Shown here: in pieces, positions 36,421 through 48,029 of the stretch
How positions within the stretch are numbered: the first letter of the stretch is position 1
Layout of the letters: every line of letters starts with the position of its first letter
NCBI GenBank assembly: GCA_947685225.1
Contig: CANTUV010000076.1
Coordinates: 4,030,001 to 4,094,000 of the forward strand
DNA length: 64,000 nucleotides
DNA from: Garcia nutans
Taxonomy: Eukaryota > Streptophyta > Magnoliopsida > Malpighiales > Euphorbiaceae
Direction: 5' to 3'
Made by a program: the position numbers and the translations under genes
The notes under the pieces: generated by a model
What the model saw: only the letters and a program-made list of their open reading frames with translations
Databases searched by the model: none
What the model was told of the DNA's origin: nothing

Positions 36421-37756
36421 CCTACACAAAATAAATTGTAACAGTGGTAAAAGAGATCGAATCCACAAAGAATTGACTACTCAATTAAATTGCTTTTGAA
36501 TTTAAGAAGAAAACAAAAATAAATATTAAATGGGGGTTTCTAATTAAGAATTAAAATGAAAGTAAAATTGAAAATTAAAATTAAAAATTAAATAATAGCT
36601 AAAGTAAAGTAGAAAATACTAATAAAAATAAATTTAGTTGAAGGGATAATTTCAATTTCAGTTCTTTGGATTGATTTCTAATGCGAAGATATTTCTTCCT
36701 AAATTTTCAAAAAACTTTCTAGTTATTAGAGACGCTCGCGACAACTAATTTTTCCTTAGATTCTAAATTAATTAGAAGACGCTCGCTAATTAACCCTTGC
36801 TAATGAACAATCCTATAGGAATGTCCTTAAAATTTAATTCACTGACAACTTTAAGAATTATAAGAACTTAATTCTAGCCAATAAACTCAATCACATGGTT
36901 CAATTAGTGTTATATCTAATTGGCACTAATTATCAAAATAACAAGAACAATTATAAATTCAAGTATTTCGAATAGCGGTATATTGTTTAACTAAATAAAC
37001 AATAGGCCCCTACTGAACTAATGGCAAAGCAATAATGTGATTAAGCTATGAAAAATATATAAATATTTAAAAATAAAAGGAAGAGATAGATCTCACAATC
37101 ATTGGTGAATTGAAACCTCAATTAAGCCTTCAATTGATTACGAACTTAGTTGCACAAAATTTGAATAAAAGAAAACTTAAAATAAAATAAAATAAATATA
37201 CAAAAACAATGGACAAAAGTCGTGGATCAAAGTCCTCAACCAAAGTCATCTTAAAATTGCTCCTATTGTTCATTATACAGTATTTTCTAAAAATAAACTT
37301 CCTATTTAAAATCTAATTTAGGAAAAAGATAAAAAAAAAGTAATAAAAGTAATAAAAATCCTAAATAAGAATCATCTTTTTATTTAAATAGGAATAAAAG
37401 TTTAATAAAATCTTCTAATATTCTTCCAAAATTCGTAGCATATCAATTCCCAAAAAGGTAAAAAATTCTAGCTGCAATAGTTATTTTCCTCTTATTAGGT
37501 CTGGTGTTAAGCTTTATCCAAGGCTTATGCTAGAGGCTTCAATTCTTGTTTTTCTATCCGACGTAACAACTATTGCCTAAGGTTTATGCTCGAGGCTTCT
37601 ATCAGATCTTTTAAGCATATTTCTTCTAAAATAGTCAACTTTCTTTATCAATTAAAATCTATATAAAATTAACTTAAAATAAGTAGAAATCTATGATAAC
37701 AAACCAAAATATATATTTAAAATAAGCAAAAAATATACACAAAATGCTTGTTATCA
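36421..37756 (-). repeat. LTR-like insertion, minus strand
   Basis: Read on the minus strand it starts TGATAACAAGCATTTTGTG and runs about 1.3 kb to GTGGATTCGATCTCTTTTAC followed by ACAATTTATTTTGTGTAGG, the kind of closing text seen at the 3' ends of Athila/Tat-type LTRs just before a primer site. Inside are the paired words GCCTCGAGCATAAACCTTA and GCCTCTAGCATAAGCCTTG near 37520-37600. No internal coding region is present, so it may be a solo LTR. A 35-bp imperfect direct repeat lies on both sides (36386-36420 and 37757-37791); an LTR element should leave only about 5 bp. Confidence 0.5.
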
Positions 37757-37791
37757 CATATCATTCATCCTTCGAGTTTTATAGAGATTTT

Positions 37792-38547
37792 GTGAGAGCC
37801 GTCTTCCATTTAGCGGCCGAGCCAACAATTGGATGAGAGGGGAGGGAGGCAGCAACATATTTTCTAAGTTAAAAAAATTGCAAGCTAATTGAATATAAAA
37901 TTGAACATTTAATATTATAATAAAATTTAAATTTTTATTATAAATTTCTATAAAAAAGCTTATCTATCAAAATTTTATATTATTTATTAAATTCTAATTT
38001 TTTTTTGAATTTTTACATTTCTTTTTATTTTAATTCTCACATCTATTAATTTATTTACAGAATTTTATGAAATTAAATTTTATTAAAATACTATTTTAAA
38101 TGAGAATATTATTTTTATAAAATTTATAATCAAATTGCAAAATTCTAGTATTAACATAAATATTTAATCACAAAACTTTAAATACTTTCTAATTAAAAGA
38201 AAAAAAATAATATATATATATATATATATACGTATGGGGGGTGAGATGAGGGATACCCGCCTCCACCACAAAAAAATAAATAAATAAATCAACCATGCTT
38301 CCATTATTATGTTGTTCTGTTCTATTTACTTGAGAAAGGAAGTCTCTATGTGTTTTACATATTCTCATTTATGTAACTCATTTATCATATTTATCTGAGC
38401 TTTGGCCTCATTTTCCCTGCTATATGACATTTTGTCCTTTTATTCCCTCAATTTATTTTCTATCTGAGGATGTTTGCAGAGTTTGGTTTATTATGAATTT
38501 GATCCTTTTTCTTGTTAACTTGCATCTATCTGCACGCAGATCAAAGG
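37792..38547. other. No gene; possible degenerate hAT-like ends
   Basis: A patch near 37815 (TAGCGGCCGAGCCAAC) and a patch near 38262 (CCCGCCTCCACCAC) resemble the two ends of a hAT-type non-autonomous element in opposite orientation, with AT-rich DNA and an (AT)n tract between them. No 8-bp duplication is apparent, so I do not call an element. The rest is featureless. Confidence 0.3.
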
Positions 38548-39364
38548 CTTGATGGGAGCGGGTATTAACAACGGAAACAACCCGGATCGAAACAACGTTT
38601 GAAGGCAAACTAAAACCATAAAAACAACAATCAAGACTAACCTCTTGAAGTGCAGAACCGCTCACCGGTTTTCTTTCCAGAAGTCTTGGAGTCACCCACG
38701 ATCTTCTGCAGTAACCCTAAGTATTCTCTCTTTGGAATTATTCCGAGTGGGCAGAAAAGAATAACTGAACCCTTATCCTATTCTTAGGGTTTTCCCTATT
38801 TTATATTCTTAACCGTATCTTCGATGGGAAGATATCGTTTAATATAAAATAAATAAATAAATAATTATTTAATTAAAATAATTATCAATTATTTTAAATC
38901 AAAATAATTTATCTATTATTTAAATAAAAACCTTTATTATTCAAAAATATTCAAAAACAACATCTTCTTCTTCGTGAAGGGTTTTTATTTAAATAATAGA
39001 TAAATTATTTTGATTTAAAATAATTGATAATTATTTTAATTAAATAATTTTTTATTTATTTATTTTATATTAAACGATATCTTCCCATCGAAGATACGGT
39101 TAAGAATATAAAATAGGGAAAACCCTAAGAATAGGATAAGGGTTCAGTTATTTTTTTCTGCCCACTCAGAATACTTCCAAAGAGAGAATACTTAGGGTTA
39201 CTGCAGAAGATCATGGGTGACTCCAAGACTTCTGGAAAGAAGACCGTTGAGCGATTCTGCGCTTTAAGAGGTTAGTCTTGATTGTTGTTTTTATAGTTTT
39301 AGTTTGCCTTCAAACGTTGTTTCGATCCGGGTTGTTTCCGCTGTTAATACCCGCTCCCATCAAG
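38548..39364. repeat. Long near-perfect inverted repeat (hairpin)
   Basis: The left arm, 38548-38935, begins CTTGATGGGAGCGGGTATTA; the right arm, 38976-39364, ends with its complement, TACCCGCTCCCATCAAG. The arms match at roughly 19 of 20 positions by eye, with a 40-bp spacer. Each arm, read away from the centre, holds GTATCTTCGATGGGAAGAT in complement, an AACCCTAAGAATAGGATAAG segment and a short frame starting MGDSKTSGKK (right arm) or VGDSKTSGKK (left arm, minus strand). The two arms diverge abruptly at CCCATCAAG. A transcript through this would fold into a stem of about 390 bp. It may be a foldback element, two LINE heads joined head to head, or a small-RNA locus. Confidence 0.85.
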
Positions 39365-39600
39365 GCTATGTTCTCTGCTGGAGTTGTTAGCCTTATCCCT
39401 ATTCTCGTTTAGCTTAAGTTTGTGTTATGGTTCCATGGTAGATCTTATGTTCTTCGCTCCTTTGTTCTTAGCATTAAGAAGTTAGATAAATGGTTTATGC
39501 TTTTTGTTTTTTGGCTTATAGCAGTTTGTAATATGTTTCTTTTATCAATTTCCCTTGCTTGATTATTAATAATATTTATATTTTACTGACAAAAAAAAAT
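39365..39600 (+). mobile_element. LINE 3' end with poly-A tail
   Basis: Directly after the right arm of the inverted repeat comes text ending TTGATTATTAATAATATTTA then TTTTACTGAC and nine As. This resembles the 3' UTR of plant L1-type LINEs. No ORF2 sequence is visible before it, so the copy is internally deleted or only the tail was inserted. Confidence 0.5.
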
Positions 39601-40160
39601 GGAGAAAAGGTGAGAAAAATAAGTGATTTGATAAGAACTTTTTGTATATTCGAGTTTGTTGGTCAAGAAATGCTAATATTTTTTTTTCTTTTTAGTTTAT
39701 AAAGAATTAGTATCAAATTTCATATATTATATTAAATTAAATTTTGTTTTGCAAGTCAAGTCTTCTACATATTTAGAATTTTAAATAATAAATTCATCCG
39801 AAGGATTGAAAATTAAACATTTAATTTGTTTTTAGTTAATCAGTGATTTCATCAGTTCAAAAAAATAATAAAGTGATTTCACTTTATTAAATTTTTTTCC
39901 AAATTCACTATTTTATATATTTGACTTTGACTTTTTATTTTTTATTTTAAAGCTGACAGAGAAAACAATTTGTTTCCTAACTGTGGACGACAGTGCTAAG
40001 AAGATTTTGTGGACAATGTGAAGGCACAAATGCAATAATAAAAAACATTTAAAGAAAAATAGAAAATATTACAATTGGAGAATACCATTTTGTATATTGT
40101 AAAAGTGGAGTGCTATTGGAATTTTATACTGTTTATGAATTATGATATATAGTAGTCTAT
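39601..40160. other. AT-rich, no gene seen
   Basis: No coding frame is supported. The last eight bases, TAGTCTAT at 40153-40160, could be the target duplication of the hAT element whose end starts at 40161. Confidence 0.4.
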
Positions 40161-40786
40161 CAGTGGTGGAGCAAGGCTCTAGGGGTTAGAGACACTCATA
40201 TGTATAATATTTTTTAATATAATAATTTAAAAATAAATTATATTATAACAATCGTAATCATCATAAATTAAAAAAGAAACGCCTTTTATAATTGTCACGA
40301 CATAATTTCATATTTTGAAATGATTGAATAATCATCTCATTGTCAATACTACTAAATGCATTTCTTTCTATATAAGTGACTCAACAATCTTTCAACCAAA
40401 TATCTCCCTTTAGATTACGCAATTGATTCTTTACAATTGTCATTGCAAAAAAAATATTCTTTTCAACAATCGTTGAAGTAACAAGTAAAACTAATATCAA
40501 TTTAATAAATAAATACACTAAAGGATAAAATAATGTATTTTCTAGTTTTAACTAACGTCTGTAAAAGGTCACAAATTCTCTTCAAAGCAAAAATGTCTTC
40601 ACTACTTTGCTTATCGATAATATACATCTCTAATTGATTATCAAAGACCATCAAATCAATGTTCATTATCAAAGATCATCAAATCAATGGTTAAGAAATC
40701 ATATGGGTAGAACTTTGCAAAGTGAATCAACTTGAGATTATCAAATGCAGAAAAAAAAAATTATTAGGAGCTAAGTATGCTAAGCA
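40161..40786 (-). pseudogene. hAT transposase, C-terminal part (downstream piece)
   Basis: Minus strand. Reading from 40786 downward: a segment like KLIHFAKFYPYD, then DNQLEMYII, then after a short decayed stretch VTSTIVEKNIFFAMTIVKN, then QLRNLKGDIWLKDC, a stop, VTYIERNAFSSIDNEMIIQS and FQNMKL, ending at a stop at 40261-40263. This is the hAT-family dimerisation domain. The element end follows: CAGTGGTGGAGCAAGG at 40161 is a typical hAT terminal repeat. The N-terminal side is interrupted at 40786 by a 4.3-kb solo LTR and resumes at 45063. The gene is dead through at least one internal stop and 5' truncation. Confidence 0.82.
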
Positions 40787-43700
40787 TGTAATGACTAAAA
40801 ATTTTAACGGTGGATTTTTTATAATTAAGTGTGCCTAAAGGATTGTTTGGAGTGTATGAGTTTGGAGTATCTATAGTATATGTAAGTATATAGTGTGGCT
40901 TTTGAATTTCATGAGTAATGTATTGGTATTAGACTTGTTTTGGGAAAATTTTTAAATGTGGTAGAAGTTGTTTGAAATACACAGGTGTGTGTATGGATAA
41001 ATACGGGCGTGTGTTCATGAAATGATTCTGTCTATAGCTAAGTCGGTTAAAACACACGGACGTATGCTTGGAGAGACACGGTCTGAAAAATCGAATTTGG
41101 AAGTTGAGTTTTAAATTATTATTGTCCAATATAAGTGATATAAGTGAATAATAGGGTTTCAAAATGAGTAAAATATTAATTTATATCATTATAAGGAATA
41201 AAAATGTTGAATTAAGAGACAAATTAGAAAATGAGGTGTACCAAAGTAATGGTGTGAGTGAATATATAATATGAAATTCTAAAAGCTATATAAAGGGGCT
41301 CAAGAGTCTTCTACCCCATTCCAAACCGCCATCTTCATTGTTCATCACCATCTTTATCTCTTTTTCATTCTTCTTTCATTTCTACTTTAGAAATCAAGGA
41401 AAATTGAGAGAAGATCAATTTTTGGTAGATTTTAACTACCCTAAGCTTGATTAATCAAGAAAGGCATCATCAAATCAAAAGATTGAAAAAAACAATGATG
41501 GAAGAATATTTGAAAGAGGTTAGTGCTTGTATATTATATATTTTGCTATTGAATGATTCTATTGTGATTTTGATCACTAAACAATGTTTATGTCTTGACT
41601 GAAAGTGATTATTTGTGAAAGAAACTTATTAAAAGTAATTATTAAGAAACGTTTCTTTGTGAGTGCTTATATATATATCAATAATCTATAATTGTAAATT
41701 TTTCATGAATTATGAAGATTTAACAAGTTCATTGAATCATTTTGATTGAATTGAGTAACAAAGAACTAATTAATTGTGATTTTATGCTAAAGTTGGGTAT
41801 TTAACTTTTATGAGAAAAATTAGCTTTCTAGCTAACTTTGATTTTGCATAAGTATGTTGTTGCTGATTTGTGCAAAAAATGAAGTTTGAACTAGTTTTTA
41901 GCTTGTTAAAAAGTGAATTTTTGGGACTAGAGGAGTATGGAAAAATCACATGGGCGTGTGGATCATTCCACACGGCCGTGTAGATCTTTTAACCTCTGTA
42001 AATTTGATTTTCAGCATAGTTTTGAAATACATGGGCGTGTGGATATTTCTACACGGCCGTGTGAATTTTTCAGCTTCTGTAATTGCAATTTGAGTAACGT
42101 TTTAAGACACATGAGCGTGCGTATTCATTAGACACGCCAGTGTCTGCTCTGTTATCTTAGTCCTCTTCTTTTTCAACCTCGAAATACTTCATTTCTTATC
42201 TAAAATGCACTTTTCCTTTCAATTAATCTTTATAATGCAAGTTTTCTCGAAAATGTGTAAATCCTTCCAACGTAATAAGTTAGTGCTTGTATTTTACTTA
42301 CTTTGCTATTAAATAAATTTATTTTGGTCTCAATTACTTAAGGCCATATATGTTTCAATTAAATAAATTATTTGCGAAGAGATTGTTTATAAAATGATTT
42401 GCAAAGAGAGTGATAGTAAGATTGTGATTCTTTGAAAGTAAGCTATATTTATAGTACATATAGAATAATTATGTAATTTTTAACTTAAATTATGTTTAAT
42501 TGACTATTGAGTTACTTAAATGATTATTTAGAGTTACAGATCTTACTTTTGATTCAAAGGGATGTAAATGTTTATCCAAAATTAGAATCTTAAGTAACTC
42601 TTTATAATAAAACTATGTGATTAATACCCAATGGTTATTTGAAGTGTATATTAGTTGGGAAAATTGACTTATATATTTATAGCTTATGGATTGGAAGAAT
42701 AAGTGAGGCTAAGTGATTGTGGATATCTTGAGGTGAGTAAATAATATATGAATAAGTTGAAGCGAGAATGAAAGTGCCATTATATAAGGATTAGAATATG
42801 TTGTGATTATATATTTGAAGAGTTTGATTTTAATTGGGTATTTGGTATAGCATGAGAACGTAATGATAAATTACTAAATGATTATTGGAGATACATGAAG
42901 TTGTGATAAGATTGTTATAAATAAAGATGGGCTTAGCTAGAGAGTGAAGTAAGAAAACAAACTCTATGAGAGAAGAGTTTGATATATAACCTTTGATGAG
43001 TAGAATGAGTGCAAATTAGTGAAGTGATCAAAGATAATAGAATGCTGAAATACTTGTTTTTTATTAGGTAATGAAGAGAGACTAGTAATTATTGTCTCTA
43101 TATAGAAAAGTTGGATTAAGTGAGCAAAATTAATAGTGCATTGATGATTTTGGGGTTTAATCGAATATGAAATATCGGAAAGTATGTTCTTAAAATTATT
43201 TGGATGAGCTATACCAATTAGGTTCACATGGGCATGTCATATTAATGAATACGACTGTGTCACTTTATTGGACTTCTAACTGACAGTAGTGAATGGAATC
43301 ACACGGGCATGTCCAAGAGTTGACACGTCCATATTATGTATTTTCCCCCATGTTGTGAACTTTAAATAAAAAATTATAATTATAAATTGATATAATGTTT
43401 AAGTCCTAATGACAATTGATGTAATTAAAAACTTAGTAAAGTGTAATAATAATATTTATTACAAAAATATGTATTGAGTTTAATATCTAATTATATATAT
43501 AAGATATAAATCGTATATAAAAGATTATAAATACATACTTAAAAAAAGAATAGATAGTGTATTAACTAGAATTATATATATATATATATAATAATGCGAA
43601 AAGAAAATGATAACTTATGAAGTGAATTGTATTAGAAAGAATAAACTAATTGAAATAAAACTAAGTGTAAGGTATTGTAAGAGTGCAAATCTCAAAGAAA

Positions 43701-45062
43701 GAAATAAATAAATGCGTTGCCCAATGTTACTGTCAATAACCCTAGTGTTCGGATTGAATGGCTAGCCAGATGGTGGACGTCCATAGTGATAGTGGGCACT
43801 CTGTGCCATTAGTAGACACTCTGTGTCATTATATTCAATGGGCATTCGTACCATAGTGGGCTATTGTCCAAATTCTATAAAATTGACATTTACTTACCAT
43901 CAATGACCATTTATCCGAATCTAGGATTTCAAACGCAGTGTATGTTGGGCAAAAGTGTAATGGTAACAAAGTGCGTTGGTAATATGATCACAATGAGTTA
44001 TAAATTAGGAATATTGATATTCAATGTTAATAAATGTTGGGACCTAGAAATGTTATATTGAATGGATCAAAGTACTAAATTGTGTTTATATATATATTTA
44101 TAGATCAACTGAACATGTGGTATTGTAAAAGAAATAAAAAAATAAATATGTTTATATAAATGCATTTAATATATATATACATCTGTTTGCGTGTCAATTA
44201 TTATGAGTAAATATCTATGAGATTATACGAGTTGAATATTAAGAATGAAAATAATAAAAAGATCTAAGTGTTAAATTATGTGAATGTGTTAAATGTAAAA
44301 ATCTCATATCGTAGCATAAATTTTAATGAGCAAGTAATAATTACAAATAAATTATTCTAAGTGTTAAGTGTGTGTGAAAACAAATGTTACTAAAGTGAAG
44401 TAAGTGAACACATGTTTAAATTACATAATCAAAATTTTACCAATTATAATGATTTCAATATTTATGTATTATAAGTGATTTTGTATTTATTCTACAATGA
44501 TTAAGTTTATTAAAAATTAACTGATTTTATTTCATCATGTGTATTTGATATAATGTATTATTATAAATACAATCTTATAATTATTAGCAAAGTGTACGTA
44601 TACAATCACCACTAAGCGATGAGCTTAGCGTGTTGGGCTTTTCTAATACGCAAGTATAGTGGATCAGTGAAAGACTAAGAAAGAAGCAAAGTTTCGAGAA
44701 GATTATAGTTGTGAACTGCTCGAATGGTTTTTGATACATCTAAAGGTTGTATAATTCAATCAAAATATTTGGAGATTGCATAAATTTGTTCGTAGTGATT
44801 GAATGATATTTATTTAATGAAGCTTTACTAAAGTTATTGAGATTTGTTTGGATAATAGAAATTCAGAGAGAACTTTAAGATTATGGTAATAAATGTTTGA
44901 AATTTTTAAGTAATGAAAAGTGCAGAAGTAATTGTTTCAATCTTTTATCTAAGTGTTATCCATATTTATTGAAATGTAAATGCTGAATTGAGCCAGAACA
45001 TCATGATTATTTAGAGTAACAACTTCTGATAGTTCTAATATAGGATTATCAGGGAATGTTAC
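40787..45062 (+). mobile_element. Solo LTR, about 4.3 kb, Tekay/Del-like Ty3
   Basis: The left end TGTAATGACTAAAAATTTTA and the right end GGGAATGTTACA give the TG...CA form, and both sides carry the 5-bp duplication AAGCA (40782-40786 and 45063-45067). A TATA box (TATATAAAG) is at 41286. Clusters of CACGGCCGTGT and GGGCGTGTGG motifs occur near 40980-41090, 41945-42125 and 43225-43330; the latter half has the CACTCTGTGCCATTAGT and ACTAAGCGATGAGCTTAGCG phrases common in long LTRs of the Tekay/Del chromovirus group. There is no coding region inside, so it is what is left after LTR-LTR recombination. The family name is inferred; the boundaries are strong because removing it restores the hAT reading frame. 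Confidence 0.82.
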
Positions 45063-45240
45063 AAAGCAAAGATGCAATTCTGTGTTTGTTTTAGTAAAAT
45101 GATCATTGAGCTCTTGAAATTGTAACCCATGATTTAATGGAAGATCTTCCAAGTTAATCTCAATACGAGGTCATCCTAAGCAATTTGGTACATCAATATG
45201 GATATTTGTTTCAACTCACCTTGAAGAAGCTTGTTCATTA
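45063..45240 (-). pseudogene. hAT transposase, upstream piece
   Basis: Minus strand: VETNIHIDVPN, a stop, then LEDLPLNHGLQFQELNDHFTKTNTELHLCF. The QELNxHFxxxNTELLLC phrase is characteristic of hAT transposases of the group found in plants (ZMYM1-like), just before the region at 40786. An apparently longer frame crossing into the LTR (44949-45152) is chimeric and not a gene. Further upstream no hAT sequence is recognised. Confidence 0.75.
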
Positions 45241-45506
45241 GAAATATTTTTTTTTTCAAAAATTTATGCATGCCCTATATAAATAGAAAACAAAACAAAT
45301 TGACAATAAGAATAACATTATAATAAAATAATTAATTAAAACATTACTATTTTTCTATTCTAGTCATACAAATAATTATAATAATGACATACAAATTATA
45401 TCTAACCCACAATTTCATTTTTTTTTTTAAAAAAGTAACAATTTCAATAAACAAAAGAAAAATCAAAAAGCCAAACCACCTAAAATAATAAAAGAACTAA
45501 AGTTAT
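45241..45506. other. AT-rich spacer before the Tat element
   Basis: No gene is seen. The last five bases before the LTR, GTTAT at 45502-45506, should be one copy of the Tat element's target duplication; its partner lies beyond the right edge of the window. Confidence 0.4.
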
Positions 45507-47089
45507 TGTGAGTGAGAATTTTCACCTCCACTCATATGTGAAATGATTCTTATGATTTCGACACTGTTAGGCTCAGGGCTTTAGAGAATACGGGACTAAA
45601 TTCGGAGAAAATGGAGTCACCACCCGGACGAGCTAGAAAAATAGAAAGGGGTAGATGACTCGATTCCCAAGGAATTTTCAATCCCCTAATGGGTTCGGAA
45701 AGTTTGATACATATGGGGAAGGTGAGAATGACCCAGCACCCCCATAACACCCGATTTTTTAAGTCTAAATATTATTAAATTCTTAAATTATTAAAATGTC
45801 ATCGATATTACATACAGTTATCAAAATAAATAATCATCCATCATCTTTATTAAAATAAAGCAATCAAAATAGGTACCCATCTAAGGATGAAACATGCCTT
45901 TACAACAATTGTTTAATGTTTCAAAACTAAATAAAATAAGACACCCATCATTTGGTAGAAACATGCCCTTTACATTAATCCAAAACTTAAAGTAAATAAA
46001 ATTACATTAAACTTAACAAATAAGGTACCCACAAAGTAGAAACATACCTCTTATAATATTAAAACTTAAATAATCAACCAAATCAAATCACTCAATCATT
46101 CACCATGAGCAAAAATAAAAATAAAGCATTCATAAAAGTAAAATATTAATAAATCATTCATCATGTCTAAATTTTAATAAAGCAACAAATATATAAATTT
46201 AGGGGTTTACATCTAAAATTAGGGATTTTAGGATAAAATTAGGGTTTTAGGGTTTATGGATAAGAAATAGGTTTTTTAGGGTTTAGAAAAATAGAATTAG
46301 GATTTTTAGGGTTTAGAAAAATAATTTCAGGGTTTATAGGGTTTTGATTTAAAAACTAGAGTTTTTGGATAAAATTGTGGTTTTTTAGGATTTAGGAAAT
46401 TAGGATTTTGAATTAGGGTTTACTAGCTATTATTGGGATTTAGGGTTTGGATTAGGGTTTAGGTTAGATTTTTAGAATTTAGGGTTTTAGGTTTACTGAC
46501 TATTTTTGTTTTGATTTATTTAGAAAATTAATTTAGGGTTTTGGAAATTGGGATACAGATTTATGGTTTTGCAAATTAGTGAAAAACAAGTTTAGGGTTC
46601 TTAGTCTTTAGAACGCAAATTAGGGTTTATCAAAATATGATTATTATAAAAACTCTAAGAGTACTTTAACATGAATTTTTGATAAATATTTATATGTAAT
46701 ATAGCTACTGGATGTTCAAAATATTGTGAGAATAATTTAGTGTTATGGAACGAGCTACTGGTCAAACAATAAAAAGAAACAACTATGCTTACTGTGTATT
46801 TGTGTATAATTTAAAAGAATGAAATTTAAACACAAACAGTTTAATAGATGAAATAATAATAAATTATCTCACTGTAAATTTAAATAAATTAAGTTAGAAA
46901 ATTACACCTCCATTTGTAGATTCCACCAAAATTAAATATTGATACAATTCTTTTGCTTGCACCAACCTTGTACTTCTCGGTTGAATGAAATCAAGACAGT
47001 AAGCTACTGTCTTGATAGTGTTTCTATGTTTGATGATTTTTCTAGCCTATTTGATGATCGTTTGTAGTTGCTTCCTTGCTCTGTGTCAA
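45507..47089 (-). repeat. 3' LTR of a large Tat/Ogre-like Ty3 element
   Basis: The first 930 bp align closely with 62965-63908 at the other end of the element, for example CACTGTTAGGCTCAGGG and GGGTTCGGAAAGTT, so the two are LTRs of one minus-strand element. The plus-strand left end is TGTGAGTGAG. The right limit is a candidate only: TGTGTCA at 47089 followed by ATTCCCCCGTGT, which on the minus strand is a G-run polypurine tract just before TGACAC. Between about 46200 and 46640 many TTTAGGG/TTAGGGTTT words occur. Confidence 0.7.
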
Positions 47090-47339
47090 TTCCCCCGTGT
47101 TGTTAATCCCTTCTTGTTATTTTTAAACCTATATTTATAGAAGAATGTATTAGGTTAAACCTGTATTTAACTTCCTATTTAGAAAAGTTTCCTGAGGCAT
47201 ATTGAATTAATTTGATAGAAAACTGAGCATGTTGGATTAAAACTCCTTTAATTCGAGGCAAACCAAGACCATGTCGAATTAAAACAATTCCAATCCGACA
47301 TTGAATCAAAGTCCATATTGAATTGACAATTCTAATTCA

Positions 47340-47700
47340 ACATGGACAGCTCCATATCGAATTAGGATTGCCCTAATTCGATATGGAGTCCCCTGGTTGG
47401 CCGCATATCGAACTTGGGTCCGATTTCGATATGAGAAAAGCCCCATATCGAATTGGGAAGGCCCCATATCAAATTGGGTGCCCTAATTCGATATGGAAAA
47501 GCCCCATATTGAAATGGGGAAGCCTCAATTCTTTCCCATATCGAAATAGGGAAGCCCCAATTCGATATGGGGTAGCCCCATATCGAATTGGGTGTCCTAA
47601 TTTGACATGGGGACACTCCATATCAAATTGGGGGCCTCCCATGGGTGTCCCATGTTGAATTGGGATGCCCCAATTCAACATAGGCACACTCATACTGAAT
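47340..47700. repeat. Minisatellite of CCATATCGAATTGGG units
   Basis: About 360 bp of short units built on CCCCATATCGAATTGGG and its complement CCCAATTCGATATGGGG in alternating orientation, at least a dozen occurrences, with decay toward both edges (related words continue from 47270 and up to 47725). Because the units are close to palindromic, all frames stay open; proteins predicted here are by-products. It lies in the 3' UTR of the Tat-like element. Confidence 0.85.
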
Positions 47701-48029
47701 TTTGAGTCCGATACAAGGTCGATATCAAATTAAAATCAACCATATCTTCAAATATGACCTATTTAGGGTTTTAAAAATTTAACTATCTTATTTTATACCT
47801 CATATAATTGTACTAATCAAATTGAAGGCTTTAAAATAGGTTTAAGCCATTAAAAGTGGATCAAACTTGACTAGGCCTTCTTTAATTAGTATCAGATTAG
47901 CTAAGGCTAAAATCAAAGGTCTACAGTTTGTCTCCTACTTGAACGATCTAAAATTTATTCAGAGAGTGAAAAACAACATGACTTTGATCTGATTTTAGAT
48001 ATGGATCGGATTATAGACCTAGGGATCTA

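Noticed and set aside
37815..38275. Second hAT MITE
   Set aside because: Ends only faintly similar to hAT termini and no 8-bp duplication was found.
38453..38695. 80-residue minus-strand ORF
   Set aside because: It starts inside the left arm of the inverted repeat and runs into non-repeat sequence; the arm's own counterpart has stops in the matching frame.
44949..45152. Single minus-strand ORF of 67 residues
   Set aside because: It is a chimera of hAT transposase sequence and the end of an inserted LTR; the LTR limit is at 45062.
46200..46640. Interstitial telomere array
   Set aside because: The TTTAGGG words are irregular and repeated in the partner LTR at 63.7 kb, so they belong to the LTR rather than a telomere.
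47362..47693. Three overlapping ORFs on both strands rich in IxYGxPHIELG-like repeats
   Set aside because: They result from a near-palindromic minisatellite that contains no stops in any frame.
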